Numbered from the stretch's first letter, positions 8,288 to 18,735 are shown. The stretch: DNA of 64,000 bases from Alistipes sp. (GCA_017398045.1 JAFQHI010000017.1:62001-126000), one strand, 5' to 3'. A program made the numbers and translations. Notes: a model not told the origin generated them from the letters alone.

Positions 8288-10645
8288 ATGTTCCGATTTT
8301 TTGATTTTCGCGCCTACTTTACCTTTTTAGGGCGCAACAAAGGCTACACGGCCATCAACTTTTTCGGCTTGTCATTGGCCTTGGCCATGATTCTGCTGAT
8401 TTCGACCTATACGATTCGGTCGCTCTCGACGGACCGCTACCACGAGAAGATTGACCGCATCCACCTTTTTACGAATGGCGAGCAGACCTATTCTGCCTAC
8501 TTCCTCTCGAAGCACCTCCGCGACCGCTTCCCCGAGGTGGAGGCGGGAACGATTCTCACCGCCGATGCGGGCAATGTGTGGATCGGCTCAAACCGTGACC
8601 AATTCAGCGTGCAGATGCTGATGGCCGACTCGTCGGTCTTCAACATCTTCTCGCTCGAAATGGTGGAGGGAAACGAAGAGGAGTTCGCCACCGGCCACTA
8701 CCGCAAAGTGATCGTTTCGGAGCGTTTTGCCCATCAGTTGGTGGGCGATAGCGGCCTTTCGGTCATCGGTCAGCCCCTGCTCTTTCAAGACCCCACAGCG
8801 GTTGCCGAGCAGGAGGTGTGGACCATCTGCGGCGTGATGCGCGATATCGAACACTCGACCATCCCTGCCTGCGATATCATGGTGCGTGCCGAGCTGTTGC
8901 CCTTGACAAACTCGGCACACAACGAACGCATGGACAATGCCGGTGCCGGTATGAGCTGCCTGCTGCTTGCTCCGAATGTCGATGTGGAGGCGTTGGAGGC
9001 GAAGATGCTCGAGGCGTGCAAAGAGTTCTATTGGGTCTATCGCGAGGGGCACTACGACAAGGTTAAGCTGCTGCCCTTTGCCGACCACTACTTTACGCAG
9101 ATGAAGGCCTCGCCCGAGTTCAACAAGGGCAACCGCGATTTTGTGTTGGTACTCTTTTCGGTGGCGTTCGTCCTGCTCCTCTTTGCGCTCATCAATTACA
9201 TCAACCTCACGATGGCGCAGACCGGACTGCGTGCCAAGGAGATGGCCACGCGCCGCCTGTTGGGTGCTTCGAAAAGCGAGGTGATGATGCGCATGATTGG
9301 CGAGGCGGTCATGTTCGCTCTCCTCTCGGCCTTTGTGGCGTTGTGCCTGGCCGAGTGGGCTACGCCGTTGGCGTGTCGCTTGTTGGCTTACGACTACACC
9401 ATCTGGAGCGAGATGAGCTTCGGTTATGTGGCCATCGCCTTGGGCTGCGTACTCGCTATCGGCGTCGTGTCGGGATTGCTGCCCGCCTGGTCGATCTCGA
9501 CCTACAAACCGATTGATGTGGTGAAAGGGGCTTTCCGCACCCGCTCGAAGATGCTCTACGGCCGCATCTTCATCGCCCTGCAACACACCATTACGGTCAT
9601 TATGCTCGTGGCGGCAGGTACGATCTACCTCCAAATCCGCCACCAGATCAATATGCCGCTTGGCTACAACACGGAGGATATCTTCGTGGTCAAGAATACC
9701 GATCTGTTCAGCAACCGCCAAGAGGTGAAACGCTTTGTCGAGGAGTTGAAGAAGCTGCCCTGCGTTGAGGCCGTCGGTGTCGGTAACGGAGTGCCGTTGG
9801 AGGGAACGAACAATATCACCTTCAAATCCATCTCCTTTCAGCAGATTCGGGGCGACTCGGCCTATTTCGACATCTTGGGACTGCGCATCAAGACCCCGAG
9901 CAACTCCGCCGAGGAGGCGTGGGGTGTGACGGAGTTGGCCTTCCGCACGCTGGGCGTGGACGAGAGCGTCAAGCGACTCGAATTTGACGGCAACAAGCTC
10001 CCCGTGGGCGACATCTATTACGATTTCCGCCTCTTCCACACCTACCGTGAGCAGACCCCTGCGCTGATCTATAATGCCGGTGAGTGGAACTTCGAGCGGA
10101 GTATGCCGTGGACGACCGTCATCCGCACGCACGGTGACCACGCCGAGGCGGTGAAGGCAATTCGTGAAATGCTTGCAACGACTCACCCCCATATCCTGTG
10201 GAGCGACGAGTACAGCTGCTATCTGACCGACCGCATCAGTGAGCTTTTCGAGGAGCAGGTGCGCCTGCAACGGATTGTCACGATTTTCACCCTCCTGGCG
10301 GCCATCATTTCTGCCTTGGGTCTGCTGGCCATCAGCACCTATTACATCGGTCAGCGTCGGCAGGAGATCGCCATCCGCAAGGTGATGGGTGCCACCTCCG
10401 CAGAGATTGTCAAGCAGCTTGTGGAGTCGTTCCTGCGCATGGTGGCTGTCGGAGCGGTCGTAGCATTGCCGTTGGCGTGGTGGCTGATGAGTCGCTGGCT
10501 GCAGGACTACTCCTACCGTATCGAAATGCCCATATGGGTCTTCGTGGCAGCCGTGGTAGCGGTGTTGGTGTTTGCTCTCCTTACCGTGCTGTGGCAGAGC
10601 CGAAAAGCCGCCAACGAAAATCCCGTTGATTCGATTAAAGGATAA
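8288..10645 (+). CDS. MacB/FtsX-type ABC transporter permease 2
   Basis: 785-residue permease with the same two-FtsX architecture (TM1 about residues 19-40, FtsX core about 285-410, C-terminal FtsX about 655-780) but only distant similarity to its neighbours. It starts 24 nt after permease 1 and is followed 46 nt later by the ATPase gene, so it is in the same operon. The C-terminal signature RQEIAIRKVMGATSAEIV is the FtsX coupling segment expected to contact the ATPase. Substrate cannot be deduced. Confidence 0.9.
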   Translation: MFRFFDFRAYFTFLGRNKGYTAINFFGLSLALAMILLISTYTIRSLSTDRYHEKIDRIHLFTNGEQTYSAYFLSKHLRDRFPEVEAGTILTADAGNVWIGSNRDQFSVQMLMADSSVFNIFSLEMVEGNEEEFATGHYRKVIVSERFAHQLVGDSGLSVIGQPLLFQDPTAVAEQEVWTICGVMRDIEHSTIPACDIMVRAELLPLTNSAHNERMDNAGAGMSCLLLAPNVDVEALEAKMLEACKEFYWVYREGHYDKVKLLPFADHYFTQMKASPEFNKGNRDFVLVLFSVAFVLLLFALINYINLTMAQTGLRAKEMATRRLLGASKSEVMMRMIGEAVMFALLSAFVALCLAEWATPLACRLLAYDYTIWSEMSFGYVAIALGCVLAIGVVSGLLPAWSISTYKPIDVVKGAFRTRSKMLYGRIFIALQHTITVIMLVAAGTIYLQIRHQINMPLGYNTEDIFVVKNTDLFSNRQEVKRFVEELKKLPCVEAVGVGNGVPLEGTNNITFKSISFQQIRGDSAYFDILGLRIKTPSNSAEEAWGVTELAFRTLGVDESVKRLEFDGNKLPVGDIYYDFRLFHTYREQTPALIYNAGEWNFERSMPWTTVIRTHGDHAEAVKAIREMLATTHPHILWSDEYSCYLTDRISELFEEQVRLQRIVTIFTLLAAIISALGLLAISTYYIGQRRQEIAIRKVMGATSAEIVKQLVESFLRMVAVGAVVALPLAWWLMSRWLQDYSYRIEMPIWVFVAAVVAVLVFALLTVLWQSRKAANENPVDSIKG

Positions 10646-10691
10646 TAAATAAGAAATTCAAAATTACAAACCACATAAAAAATTTACAGCT

Positions 10692-11372
10692 ATGTTAAAA
10701 GTAGAAAATTTACAGAAGAGTTTTTTCACCGAGGAGATTGAGACTGTTGCTCTGAACGGTGTATCGTTTGAGGTTAAAGAGGGCGAGTTTGTTGCCATTA
10801 TGGGACCTTCGGGTTGCGGTAAATCTACGCTGCTCAACATCTTGGGCCTCTTGGACAATCCTACGGGTGGCTCATATCAGCTGCTCGACCAGGAGGTGGG
10901 CGGTCTGAAAGAGAAGGAGCGCACCGCCTTCCGCAAGGGCAATATCGGCTTCGTCTTCCAGTCGTTCAACCTTATCGACGAGTTGTCGGTGGCCGAGAAT
11001 GTCGAGTTGCCGCTTATCTATATGGGCGTGAAGCCTTCGGAGCGCAAGGAGCGCGTAAAGAAGATGCTCGACCGTATGAACATCTCGCACCGTGCCGGCC
11101 ACTTCCCGCAGCAGCTCTCGGGTGGTCAGCAGCAGCGTGTGGCTATCGCCCGCGCCCTCGTGTCGAACCCCAAGCTGATCCTTGCCGATGAGCCTACGGG
11201 TAATCTCGACTCGAAGAACGGTCAGGAGGTGATGACATTGCTCAAAGAGCTCCATCAGGAGGGCACAACCATCATTATGGTTACCCACTCGCAGCACGAT
11301 GCCTCGTATGCAAGCCGTACTATCTGCCTCTTTGACGGTAAGATCGTGACCGATGTAAAGTCAAGACTATAA
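10692..11372 (+). CDS. LolD/MacB-type ABC transporter ATPase
   Basis: 226-residue nucleotide-binding subunit. Walker [10 protein letters not shown], signature [15 protein letters not shown], Walker [14 protein letters not shown], and the H-loop histidine in IMVTHSQHD are all intact. The LDS after Walker B and the overall length match the LolD/MacB/FtsE class that works with FtsX-like permeases. It is the only ATPase among five permease genes, so it probably serves several or all of them. Confidence 0.93.
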   Translation: MLKVENLQKSFFTEEIETVALNGVSFEVKEGEFVAIMGPSGCGKSTLLNILGLLDNPTGGSYQLLDQEVGGLKEKERTAFRKGNIGFVFQSFNLIDELSVAENVELPLIYMGVKPSERKERVKKMLDRMNISHRAGHFPQQLSGGQQQRVAIARALVSNPKLILADEPTGNLDSKNGQEVMTLLKELHQEGTTIIMVTHSQHDASYASRTICLFDGKIVTDVKSRL

Positions 11373-11406
11373 AACGCCTATTACCATAAGCAGAGAAGCG
11401 TTTCAG

Positions 11407-11434
11407 GCTTGGGTAGGTTTGATCGCCTCCCAAG
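11407..11434 (+). other. hairpin between ATPase and permease 3 genes
   Basis: CTTGGGTAGG and CCTCCCAAG can pair across a short loop, giving an imperfect stem in the gap between the two genes. There is no U-tract, so it is more likely an mRNA-processing or stability element than a terminator. Confidence 0.3.
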
Positions 11435-11454
11435 TCACTAAGACAAAAAATAAA

Positions 11455-13800
11455 ATGAAGGATATGAAAACCCTCAACTACTCGCTCCGTTATCTGCTGA
11501 AAAATCGTGGCAACTCCCTTACGCGCCTCGTGTCGCTTGCCTTGGGGTTGATTGTGGCCCTGCTGATTTGCTCCTATGTGGGCATCAACCTCTCGTATGG
11601 TCGTTTCTTCCCCGACCGTGAGCGGGTCTATCAGGTTTTCAGCTCCTCGCCCCAGCACGGCATCAGCCACATGATGGTGCGCCCGTTGGCACCCGAGATG
11701 GCCAACGATATTCCGCAAATCGAGGCGGCAACCCACTGCACCGACCAACTCCTGCAACTCAAAGTGGGAGGCGGCACGGTGGAGACGATTCTATTGCACG
11801 TCGGCAGCGATTTCTTTACCGTCTTGGACTTTGGCGTAGTGAGTGGCGACCCGAAACGTATCCTCTCGGCCGAGGGGCTTGCCAACAAGGAGGTGATGAT
11901 CTCCGAGCGGTTGGCCAAACAGCTCTACGGCGATGAAGAGCCGTTGGGACAAATCATTGAGCTTGCCGGCCGTGATACGCAGTATGTCGTGGCAGGCGTG
12001 TTCCGCACGCCGCCCGTCACCTCGCCGCTCAGCAACTTCGATATGGTTTGCTGGCTTCGTTATGAGCCGCGACCGGAGTTGTGGCTCGGTGGCGACAGCT
12101 TCCCCACCTATTTCAAACTGCGCGAAGGTGCCGATATCGCCGAGGTGGAGGCGCAACTCGATGCCTTTGCCGCGAAGCACGGCCTTACCGCCTCTTTGAA
12201 GGAGTGGCAGTTGTCGTTCTTCTTCGTGCCGATCGAAGATGCCTATTATGTGGATAACAACCACCGCGCCACGCAGACGATTTACGGAGTCCTGGCACTC
12301 GTTGCGTTGGTCGTGGCCTGCCTGAACTATGTACTTTTGACCCTCTCGTCGCTCTCGGAGCGCAGCCGCACGATTGCCATGTTGCGTTGTCACGGAGCTT
12401 CGCGGGACGATATCTTCCGGATGCTGCTCATCGAGACCTTGTTGATGGTGGCGGCCTCGTTGCTGTTGGCGGCCTTTATCCTTGCCTGCCTGCACCAAGA
12501 GATTTATCAGTTGCTCGGCTATCGCCTGTCCGACCTCTTTGCCTGGGAGCGCATCTGGATTCCGCTCCTGGTCTGCCTCATGAGCTTCTTGGTGGCGGGT
12601 ATCGTGCCGGCCGTACTCTTCTCGGCCGTGAGCCTGCAATATGCCTTCCGTCGCGGAGGGGATAACCGCACCTGGTGGAAACGCTCGTTGCTGTTTGTGC
12701 AGGTGGCCTGCACGACGGGCGTTGTCTGCTTCCTGCTTGTGACGGCACAACAGGCGGGCTATGTCATGGAGGCCGATTTGGGCTACCAATACGACCGCGT
12801 GGTCTCGATTAACCTCCACGCCACCGCATCGGAGCGCACGACCCTCATCGAGGAGGTGCGCAAGCTCCCCTTTGTTGAAGAGGCGGCCTTCTCTTACCAA
12901 TACCCTATTTGGGGCTATTGGGGCGATCCGATTCAGGATGAGCAGGGCAAACTCCTCTTCTCGTGCCGAGGCGAGTATTTCGACGAGAACTACATCCCCA
13001 CGATGCAGATGGAGATCATCGAGGGGCGCAACTTTACCGAGCAGGACAGCCCCTCCAAGCGGATTGTCAATGAGGAGTTTTGTCGCAAGCACGGTTGGAC
13101 GGTGGGCGAAGCCGTGGGTAAGACCTTCCACCAAGGCGTTCCGTGTGAGGTGGTTGGCGTAGTGCGCGATTTTCAGCAGGCAGGCGGTTTTGTCTTGCCC
13201 CTGGCGGTCAATCGTCTGCTGTGGCGACCCGTCGCAGGGCAGGCGAGTGAGCCGGACACCTTCCAACTCTCGATGCGTCTGCAAGCCCTCACGGCCGACA
13301 ACCTCAAAGCCTTGGACAAGGTGATCAAAACACACTATCCCTCCGATTGGGAATATACGATTGTCCCCTACGCCGACCGTGTCAAGGAGCGTTTTGCCTC
13401 CCGCGACAAGCTACGCAACAACGTGTTGCTCGTTACGTTGGTTGCGCTGCTCATTTCGCTCATCGGACTTGTGGGCTATGTCGGCAACGAAATGGCTCGT
13501 CGCCGCAAGGAGATTGCCATCCGCAAGGTGTGTGGGGCTACCACTTCGCAGGTGTTGCGCCTATTGAGCCTGAACCTTTCGTGGATTGTCTTGCCGGCCA
13601 TCGCGGCGGGTATAGCAGGAGCCGTATGGGGTGGCCGACACTACCTCTTGATGCTCGAAACGATGTGTGAGCCGATGTCGGGATGGCTGTTTGCGCTCGG
13701 TGCAACGGTCGTCTTTGCGATTGTCTATGTGATTCTCGTTGTCCGCACCTGGCGCACGGCCAATGCCAACCCGATTGATATGATTAAAGTGGAAAATTAA
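11455..13800 (+). CDS. MacB/FtsX-type ABC transporter permease 3
   Basis: 781-residue double-FtsX permease. TM1 is within about residues 19-42, the first extracytoplasmic domain follows, the FtsX core lies near 280-400, and the C-terminal FtsX carries RRKEIAIRKVCGATTSQVL. I start at the ATG at 11455 (MKDMKTLNYS); the ATG at 11464 is equally possible, and an upstream frame extension to 11419 overlaps the hairpin and adds nothing typical. The gene ends 13 nt before permease 4. It is divergent from the other four permeases, suggesting that the set is not a simple recent duplication. Confidence 0.88.
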   Translation: MKDMKTLNYSLRYLLKNRGNSLTRLVSLALGLIVALLICSYVGINLSYGRFFPDRERVYQVFSSSPQHGISHMMVRPLAPEMANDIPQIEAATHCTDQLLQLKVGGGTVETILLHVGSDFFTVLDFGVVSGDPKRILSAEGLANKEVMISERLAKQLYGDEEPLGQIIELAGRDTQYVVAGVFRTPPVTSPLSNFDMVCWLRYEPRPELWLGGDSFPTYFKLREGADIAEVEAQLDAFAAKHGLTASLKEWQLSFFFVPIEDAYYVDNNHRATQTIYGVLALVALVVACLNYVLLTLSSLSERSRTIAMLRCHGASRDDIFRMLLIETLLMVAASLLLAAFILACLHQEIYQLLGYRLSDLFAWERIWIPLLVCLMSFLVAGIVPAVLFSAVSLQYAFRRGGDNRTWWKRSLLFVQVACTTGVVCFLLVTAQQAGYVMEADLGYQYDRVVSINLHATASERTTLIEEVRKLPFVEEAAFSYQYPIWGYWGDPIQDEQGKLLFSCRGEYFDENYIPTMQMEIIEGRNFTEQDSPSKRIVNEEFCRKHGWTVGEAVGKTFHQGVPCEVVGVVRDFQQAGGFVLPLAVNRLLWRPVAGQASEPDTFQLSMRLQALTADNLKALDKVIKTHYPSDWEYTIVPYADRVKERFASRDKLRNNVLLVTLVALLISLIGLVGYVGNEMARRRKEIAIRKVCGATTSQVLRLLSLNLSWIVLPAIAAGIAGAVWGGRHYLLMLETMCEPMSGWLFALGATVVFAIVYVILVVRTWRTANANPIDMIKVEN

Positions 13801-13813
13801 AAACTCAAACAAT

Positions 13814-16231
13814 ATGAAAATCGCTTTCAAAAACTTTTTAATGACATTGCGTCGTTACAAGGTCGCATCGCTCCTGAATGTGTTGGGTCTTACCCTCGCA
13901 TTCGTGGCCTTCTACATCATCGCATCGCAGGTCTATTACTCGATCTCCTACAACCGACCGATTGAGGATTCGGATCGCATCTACCTCGTCTCGGCCGAGT
14001 GGGGTGCATCGAAGATGGGCGAAGAGGAGGAGTCGTGGTCGCTCAACTGCCCCCAGCCGGTGAGCTACGAGGCGATGGAGCTCTGCCCCGATGTGGAGGC
14101 AGGTGCCTCGATGCGCCCCTCGGCAGACATCGGCCGCGTGTGGATCAAGCGCAACAATTACAACTTCGAGAAGTTCGATATCGGGGTCTATTTGGGCAAT
14201 GCCCAGGTGGTCGAGCTGTTCCCCTTTAAGGCCGTGGCGGGCGATTTGAAGCAGGTGGCCGAACCCAATACGGTTATCATTGCCGAGTCGGTAGCCGAGA
14301 AGATGGGCGTAGGCGTGGGCGATGCGATTTGGTTCGAGGGTGGTCGCTGGCACAACGACGGCAAGCCCTCCGAGCCGCAGCAGGTGGTGGCCATCTACGA
14401 GGATTTCCCGAAAAATAGCTTCCTCCGCAGCCGCAAAATCTTCCAGAACGACAACCTCGCCCAAGGCCAAACGAACAACAATTGGAACTACTCCTGCTTC
14501 GTGCGCCTCAAAGAGGATGCCGACCCCGAATCGTTCTGCCGTATTTGGGGTGAGCAGTATGCCAAGTGGTTCTTGGGCATGGTGCAGGAGTTTTTGAACG
14601 AGCATCCCGACAAGGCCGATTTCTTCGAGGAGGGCGAGGAGCAGCAGCCCGTGCGACTGATTCCGCTCGATAGGATGTATTACGAGACGAACATGGAGAC
14701 CTTTGGCAATGCCGGCTACGATTTTGGCTCGAAGACGGCTACGGCTACCTTGGCGGCCATCGGGTTGGTGATTGTCATCATCGCCTTTATCAACTTCGTA
14801 AACTTCTTCTTTGCGCTCGTGCCGGTGCGTATGCGTGCCGTGAATATCTGCAAGGTCTTCGGTGCAAGCCAAGGCTCGCTGCGTTGGAACTTCTTGTTCG
14901 AGGCTATCGGCTTGGTGCTTATCTCGATGGCTTTGACTTTCTACCTGATGATTGCCATTCAGGAGAGCTTCATCACGAAGTTTGTCACCTCATCGTTGGC
15001 CCTCTCGGACAACATCCCCGTGATTGTTGCGATGGTGGGGCTGATGATGCTGCTGGCCGTTGTGGCGGCCTTGTATCCTGCCTTCTACATCACCCGCTTC
15101 AACGCCTCGCTGGGCGTGAAGGGCGGTTTTGCCCAGTCGGCCACGGGTCGCCGGTTGCGTTCGCTGATGGTGGGCATCCAATTTACGGTGGCAATGGTGC
15201 TTATCATTATCACGGGCATCTTCTTCCTCCAATACCGCTACATGATGAACTACGACATCGGCTTCGACCGCTCGAATATCGTCACCTTTGCCAATTACGA
15301 CCTTGCACCCAAGGCCGAGACCATCATCGAGCGGCTGCAACAGCACCCCGATGTGGTGGATGTGACCGCCTCGGGACAGAGCCTCTTCCAGTGTATGCAG
15401 TCGTGGGGACGTGAGTACGACGGCCATACCTTTATGCTCTATGCCAATAATGTGCGTTGGAACTTCCTCGATTTCTTCGGCTTTGAGTTGGTCGATGGCC
15501 AAGGCTTTACCCCCTCGTCGGCCGAGCGCAAAGAGATTGTCATCATGCGCCAGCTCCACCTCGACACGGGCTATCCGCTCGGCATGAATGACGGCAGCAA
15601 CTACAATACCGTCGGCATTATGAAGGATGTGCGCCTCAGCTCGGTAGCGCAACCGAACCAATACCACGCCTTCTACTGCGGGGATAATCCCGGGTTCTTC
15701 TATGTCCGCTTGATTGAGGGGGCTGATATAAAGGCATTCGCCAAGTTCGTGAAGGAGCTGACCAAGGAGTTCTCGCCCATTGGCGAGGAGGCCGACCTCT
15801 TCTACCTCAACCAGTGGCTCGAAATGCTCTACTCAAACACCAAACAACAGCTCGTTACGATTGGCCTCTTCGCCGTGTTGGCGGTTGTGATTGCCCTGAT
15901 GGGAGTCTTTGGTATTGTGCTGTTCGAGACGCAGCACCGCCGCTCGGAGATAGCCGTAAGAAAGGTTTATGGCGCAACGACACGCCAGATTGTCGAGATG
16001 CTGAATCTGCGCTATGTGTGGATTGTCGGAGGTTGCTTTGTGGTGGCAGCACCCGTGGCGTGGCAGATCACCTCGCGCTGGTTGGAGCAGTTTGCCAACC
16101 GCATCGCACAGCCTTGGTGGCTCTATATCGCGGCCCTCGTGATTGTCCTCGCCGTTACGGTCGGTCTTGTAACCCTCCGCTCGTGGAAAGCTGCCACCGA
16201 AAACCCCGCAGATGTTGTTAAATCGAACTAA
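13814..16231 (+). CDS. MacB/FtsX-type ABC transporter permease 4
   Basis: 805-residue double-FtsX permease. It shares the opening style (short cytoplasmic LRRY segment, then TM1) and the NFVNFFFALVPVRMRAVN core with permeases 1 and 5, but is clearly more diverged from them than they are from each other. The C-terminal coupling segment is RRSEIAVRKVYGATTRQIV. It lies 6 nt upstream of permease 5 and ends in ENPADVVKSN, identical to the end of permease 5. Confidence 0.9.
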   Translation: MKIAFKNFLMTLRRYKVASLLNVLGLTLAFVAFYIIASQVYYSISYNRPIEDSDRIYLVSAEWGASKMGEEEESWSLNCPQPVSYEAMELCPDVEAGASMRPSADIGRVWIKRNNYNFEKFDIGVYLGNAQVVELFPFKAVAGDLKQVAEPNTVIIAESVAEKMGVGVGDAIWFEGGRWHNDGKPSEPQQVVAIYEDFPKNSFLRSRKIFQNDNLAQGQTNNNWNYSCFVRLKEDADPESFCRIWGEQYAKWFLGMVQEFLNEHPDKADFFEEGEEQQPVRLIPLDRMYYETNMETFGNAGYDFGSKTATATLAAIGLVIVIIAFINFVNFFFALVPVRMRAVNICKVFGASQGSLRWNFLFEAIGLVLISMALTFYLMIAIQESFITKFVTSSLALSDNIPVIVAMVGLMMLLAVVAALYPAFYITRFNASLGVKGGFAQSATGRRLRSLMVGIQFTVAMVLIIITGIFFLQYRYMMNYDIGFDRSNIVTFANYDLAPKAETIIERLQQHPDVVDVTASGQSLFQCMQSWGREYDGHTFMLYANNVRWNFLDFFGFELVDGQGFTPSSAERKEIVIMRQLHLDTGYPLGMNDGSNYNTVGIMKDVRLSSVAQPNQYHAFYCGDNPGFFYVRLIEGADIKAFAKFVKELTKEFSPIGEEADLFYLNQWLEMLYSNTKQQLVTIGLFAVLAVVIALMGVFGIVLFETQHRRSEIAVRKVYGATTRQIVEMLNLRYVWIVGGCFVVAAPVAWQITSRWLEQFANRIAQPWWLYIAALVIVLAVTVGLVTLRSWKAATENPADVVKSN

Positions 16232-16237
16232 AAGCCT

Positions 16238-18691
16238 ATGTGCTGGAGAAACTTTATAACACTACTACGCCGATATACGGCATCATCGCTACTCAACATA
16301 GTGGGTATGGCGATAGCCTTTGCTGCGGCATATCTTATTGCCGTGCAGGTGAAGTTTGACCTATCATACAACCGCGTTATCAAAAACTCGGAGCGCATCT
16401 ATCGTCTTGAATATCCAAATGAGGCGGGCTCAGGTCGTTGGGAGCATACTTGGAATAGGCAATACCCCGACAACCTTGTTGCCTCTTGTCCCGAGATTGA
16501 GGCAGCTGGCTCACTCAACATTGATGTGTATGTTTCACAGCGAGAGTATTCGCATAAGCGAAATGCTACAATCGAGAACCTGACACTTGAGATTGCCGGT
16601 GCCGAGCGCGAGGGCTTGGAGGTATTCCCTTTTGAGTGGGTTGCAGGAGGTATCGAGGATTTTATCGATGTGGTAGACAACAGTAGTGCAAGTGTTCTTG
16701 TTATATCTGAATCAGCCGCCAAGCGTTATAACCTTGAGGTCGGAGATGGACTTCACATCGGTCGTGGCGCAACGTCTAATGGTATTCGCACCATTGTGGG
16801 TATCTACAAAGATTTCTCAAAGCCTTCGTCGCTTGCTCATTTAGATGGTTGGTATAATCTATCCCATCAAGCAACGACAAGCGAGAACAATTGGACAGAC
16901 CCCTATTATGTTCGCCTACAGGAGGGAGCATCGGTTGAAGCCGTTGAGAAACAAATGCTTGACTTTGTTATTGAGGATAACCGCAAGTCTGGACTATCGG
17001 AAGAGGATATAGCGAACATAATAGACAGAGCGCAACCTCGCCTTACACCTATTGCAGATCTCTACTTTATTGAGGATGCGCAGCCAGAATGGTATCACGG
17101 CAGTCGCACAACGACCTATACACTGATAGCTATTGCAGTGTTGATTCTCGTTATCTCGTTTATCAACTTTGTAAACTTCTTCTTTGCGTTGATCCCAAGC
17201 CGAATCCGTGCAGTGAACAACTACAAAATCTTTGGTGCACCTACTGCAAAATTGCGCCTGAATTTCCTCTTTGAAACGGTAGGTTTGATCCTCGTTTCGT
17301 TGTTTGGTGCGGCCGTTATTGTGGTACTCTTTGCCGATACGCCACTCAAAGAGTATATCTCGACTTCGGTGGCTATCAACGATAATTGGCCGTTGGCAGG
17401 TGCTATTGCTCTGAGCGTGATTATCTTTGGTGTGGTAGTATCGCTATATCCTGCGTGGTATATTACCAAGTTCTCACCGGCGTTTGTTATCAAGGGAGAT
17501 TTCTCGGCCTCAAAGTCTGGCCGCATCTTGCGCTATACGCTTGTAGGTATACAGTTTACCATCTCTATTACGCTTATTATCTGCTCACTATTCATCTATC
17601 GTCAGCATCAATATATGCTCTCGCGTGATATGGGATTCGATAAGGAGAATTTGCTTACAGTCGATGTACCCGATGAATCTATCTCCAAATTCTCTATGAG
17701 TGGTGTAGAGCAGACACGCCGCAACGCATTTATTTATAAGCTAAAGGAGAATCCACAAATCAAGGATGTGGCTTTTGGTAGTGGTGTAATGGTAAATGAT
17801 GCTAACCTTGATGGAAACTTCCAAACCGTATCAGATGATGGTTCACTTATTGAATTTACATCATACCCTGTATCGTATAACTTTTTGGAGGTTATGGGGA
17901 TAGATATAGTCGATGGTCGTAACTTCTCGCCATCGGATGAGGCATCTAAAACTGGCGCACTAATTTTCAATCAGAATGCAAGCCGTAATTTTGGACTTAC
18001 GACAGATATGAGTCTCTACGGACACCTACATCAGCAAAAAACCAATATAGTTGGTATCTGCGAGGATTTCGACTTCCTCTCTGCACAACACAGCGTTGCT
18101 CCCTTTGCCTTTGTTGTCTACGGTAAGCGTGTTTATACCTTCCCTTGCCACGCCTATATCCGTACCGTGGCAGGAGCTGACATTGCCGAGGTGCGAAAGT
18201 ATATCTTCGATATGATTATGGAGTTTGCTCCCAATGCCGACCCCGAGAAGGTTGAGGTAAAATTCTTCGACAACGAGTTGGAGCTGGTTTACCAGCGTGA
18301 GGATAAGCTCTCGACACTCGTTACCTTGTTCTCGTTCCTTTCGATTGTGATTTCGATTATCGGAGTCTTTGGCTTGGTACTCTTCGAGACGCATTATCGC
18401 CGAAGAGAGATTGCAATTCGAAGAGTTTATGGAGCATCGTTCAGTGATATATTGACTCTTTTTAACCTAAAATATGTCTGCATAGTGGCTATTTGCTCGG
18501 CGATAGCCATACCGCAAAGCTATTATGTAATTGATAATTGGATGCAACAATATGTTTATCGCACGCCAATGTCTTGGTGGGTATATGCTGTGGCAGTTGC
18601 AATAATCCTTGCTATTACGCTTATCACTGTTACCCTCCGCTCGTGGAAAACAGCAACCGAAAACCCAGCCGATGTAGTGAAGAGTAATTAA
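16238..18691 (+). CDS. MacB/FtsX-type ABC transporter permease 5, mosaic paralogue of permease 1
   Basis: 817-residue double-FtsX permease, last gene of the operon. The region around TM2-TM4 (17100-17640) is nearly identical in DNA to that of permease 1 (6690-7230), and so are blocks near TM1 and near 18240-18390. Between them the extracytoplasmic segments diverge strongly and are more AT-rich. This block pattern is what gene conversion between tandem paralogues produces. The tail matches permease 4 instead (ENPADVVKSN). It is followed by a strong bidirectional terminator. Confidence 0.9.
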   Translation: MCWRNFITLLRRYTASSLLNIVGMAIAFAAAYLIAVQVKFDLSYNRVIKNSERIYRLEYPNEAGSGRWEHTWNRQYPDNLVASCPEIEAAGSLNIDVYVSQREYSHKRNATIENLTLEIAGAEREGLEVFPFEWVAGGIEDFIDVVDNSSASVLVISESAAKRYNLEVGDGLHIGRGATSNGIRTIVGIYKDFSKPSSLAHLDGWYNLSHQATTSENNWTDPYYVRLQEGASVEAVEKQMLDFVIEDNRKSGLSEEDIANIIDRAQPRLTPIADLYFIEDAQPEWYHGSRTTTYTLIAIAVLILVISFINFVNFFFALIPSRIRAVNNYKIFGAPTAKLRLNFLFETVGLILVSLFGAAVIVVLFADTPLKEYISTSVAINDNWPLAGAIALSVIIFGVVVSLYPAWYITKFSPAFVIKGDFSASKSGRILRYTLVGIQFTISITLIICSLFIYRQHQYMLSRDMGFDKENLLTVDVPDESISKFSMSGVEQTRRNAFIYKLKENPQIKDVAFGSGVMVNDANLDGNFQTVSDDGSLIEFTSYPVSYNFLEVMGIDIVDGRNFSPSDEASKTGALIFNQNASRNFGLTTDMSLYGHLHQQKTNIVGICEDFDFLSAQHSVAPFAFVVYGKRVYTFPCHAYIRTVAGADIAEVRKYIFDMIMEFAPNADPEKVEVKFFDNELELVYQREDKLSTLVTLFSFLSIVISIIGVFGLVLFETHYRRREIAIRRVYGASFSDILTLFNLKYVCIVAICSAIAIPQSYYVIDNWMQQYVYRTPMSWWVYAVAVAIILAITLITVTLRSWKTATENPADVVKSN

Positions 18692-18695
18692 ACAA

Positions 18696-18727
18696 AAATG
18701 GAGCCTGGCAATTTGCAGGCTCCATTT
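18696..18727. terminator. bidirectional intrinsic terminator
   Basis: AAATGGAGCCTG and CAGGCTCCATTT form a perfect 12-bp stem around an 8-nt loop, with A-rich sequence on the left and T-rich on the right. It lies between the stop of permease 5 and the convergent stop of the catalase gene and can serve both. Confidence 0.85.
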
Positions 18728-18735
18728 CGTTTAGG

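Noticed and set aside
8588-13335. Long minus-strand frames (560 and 514 codons) opposite permeases 2 and 3
   Set aside because: Antisense of clear FtsX-type permeases; His/Arg/Gln-rich composition without domains is typical of shadow frames.
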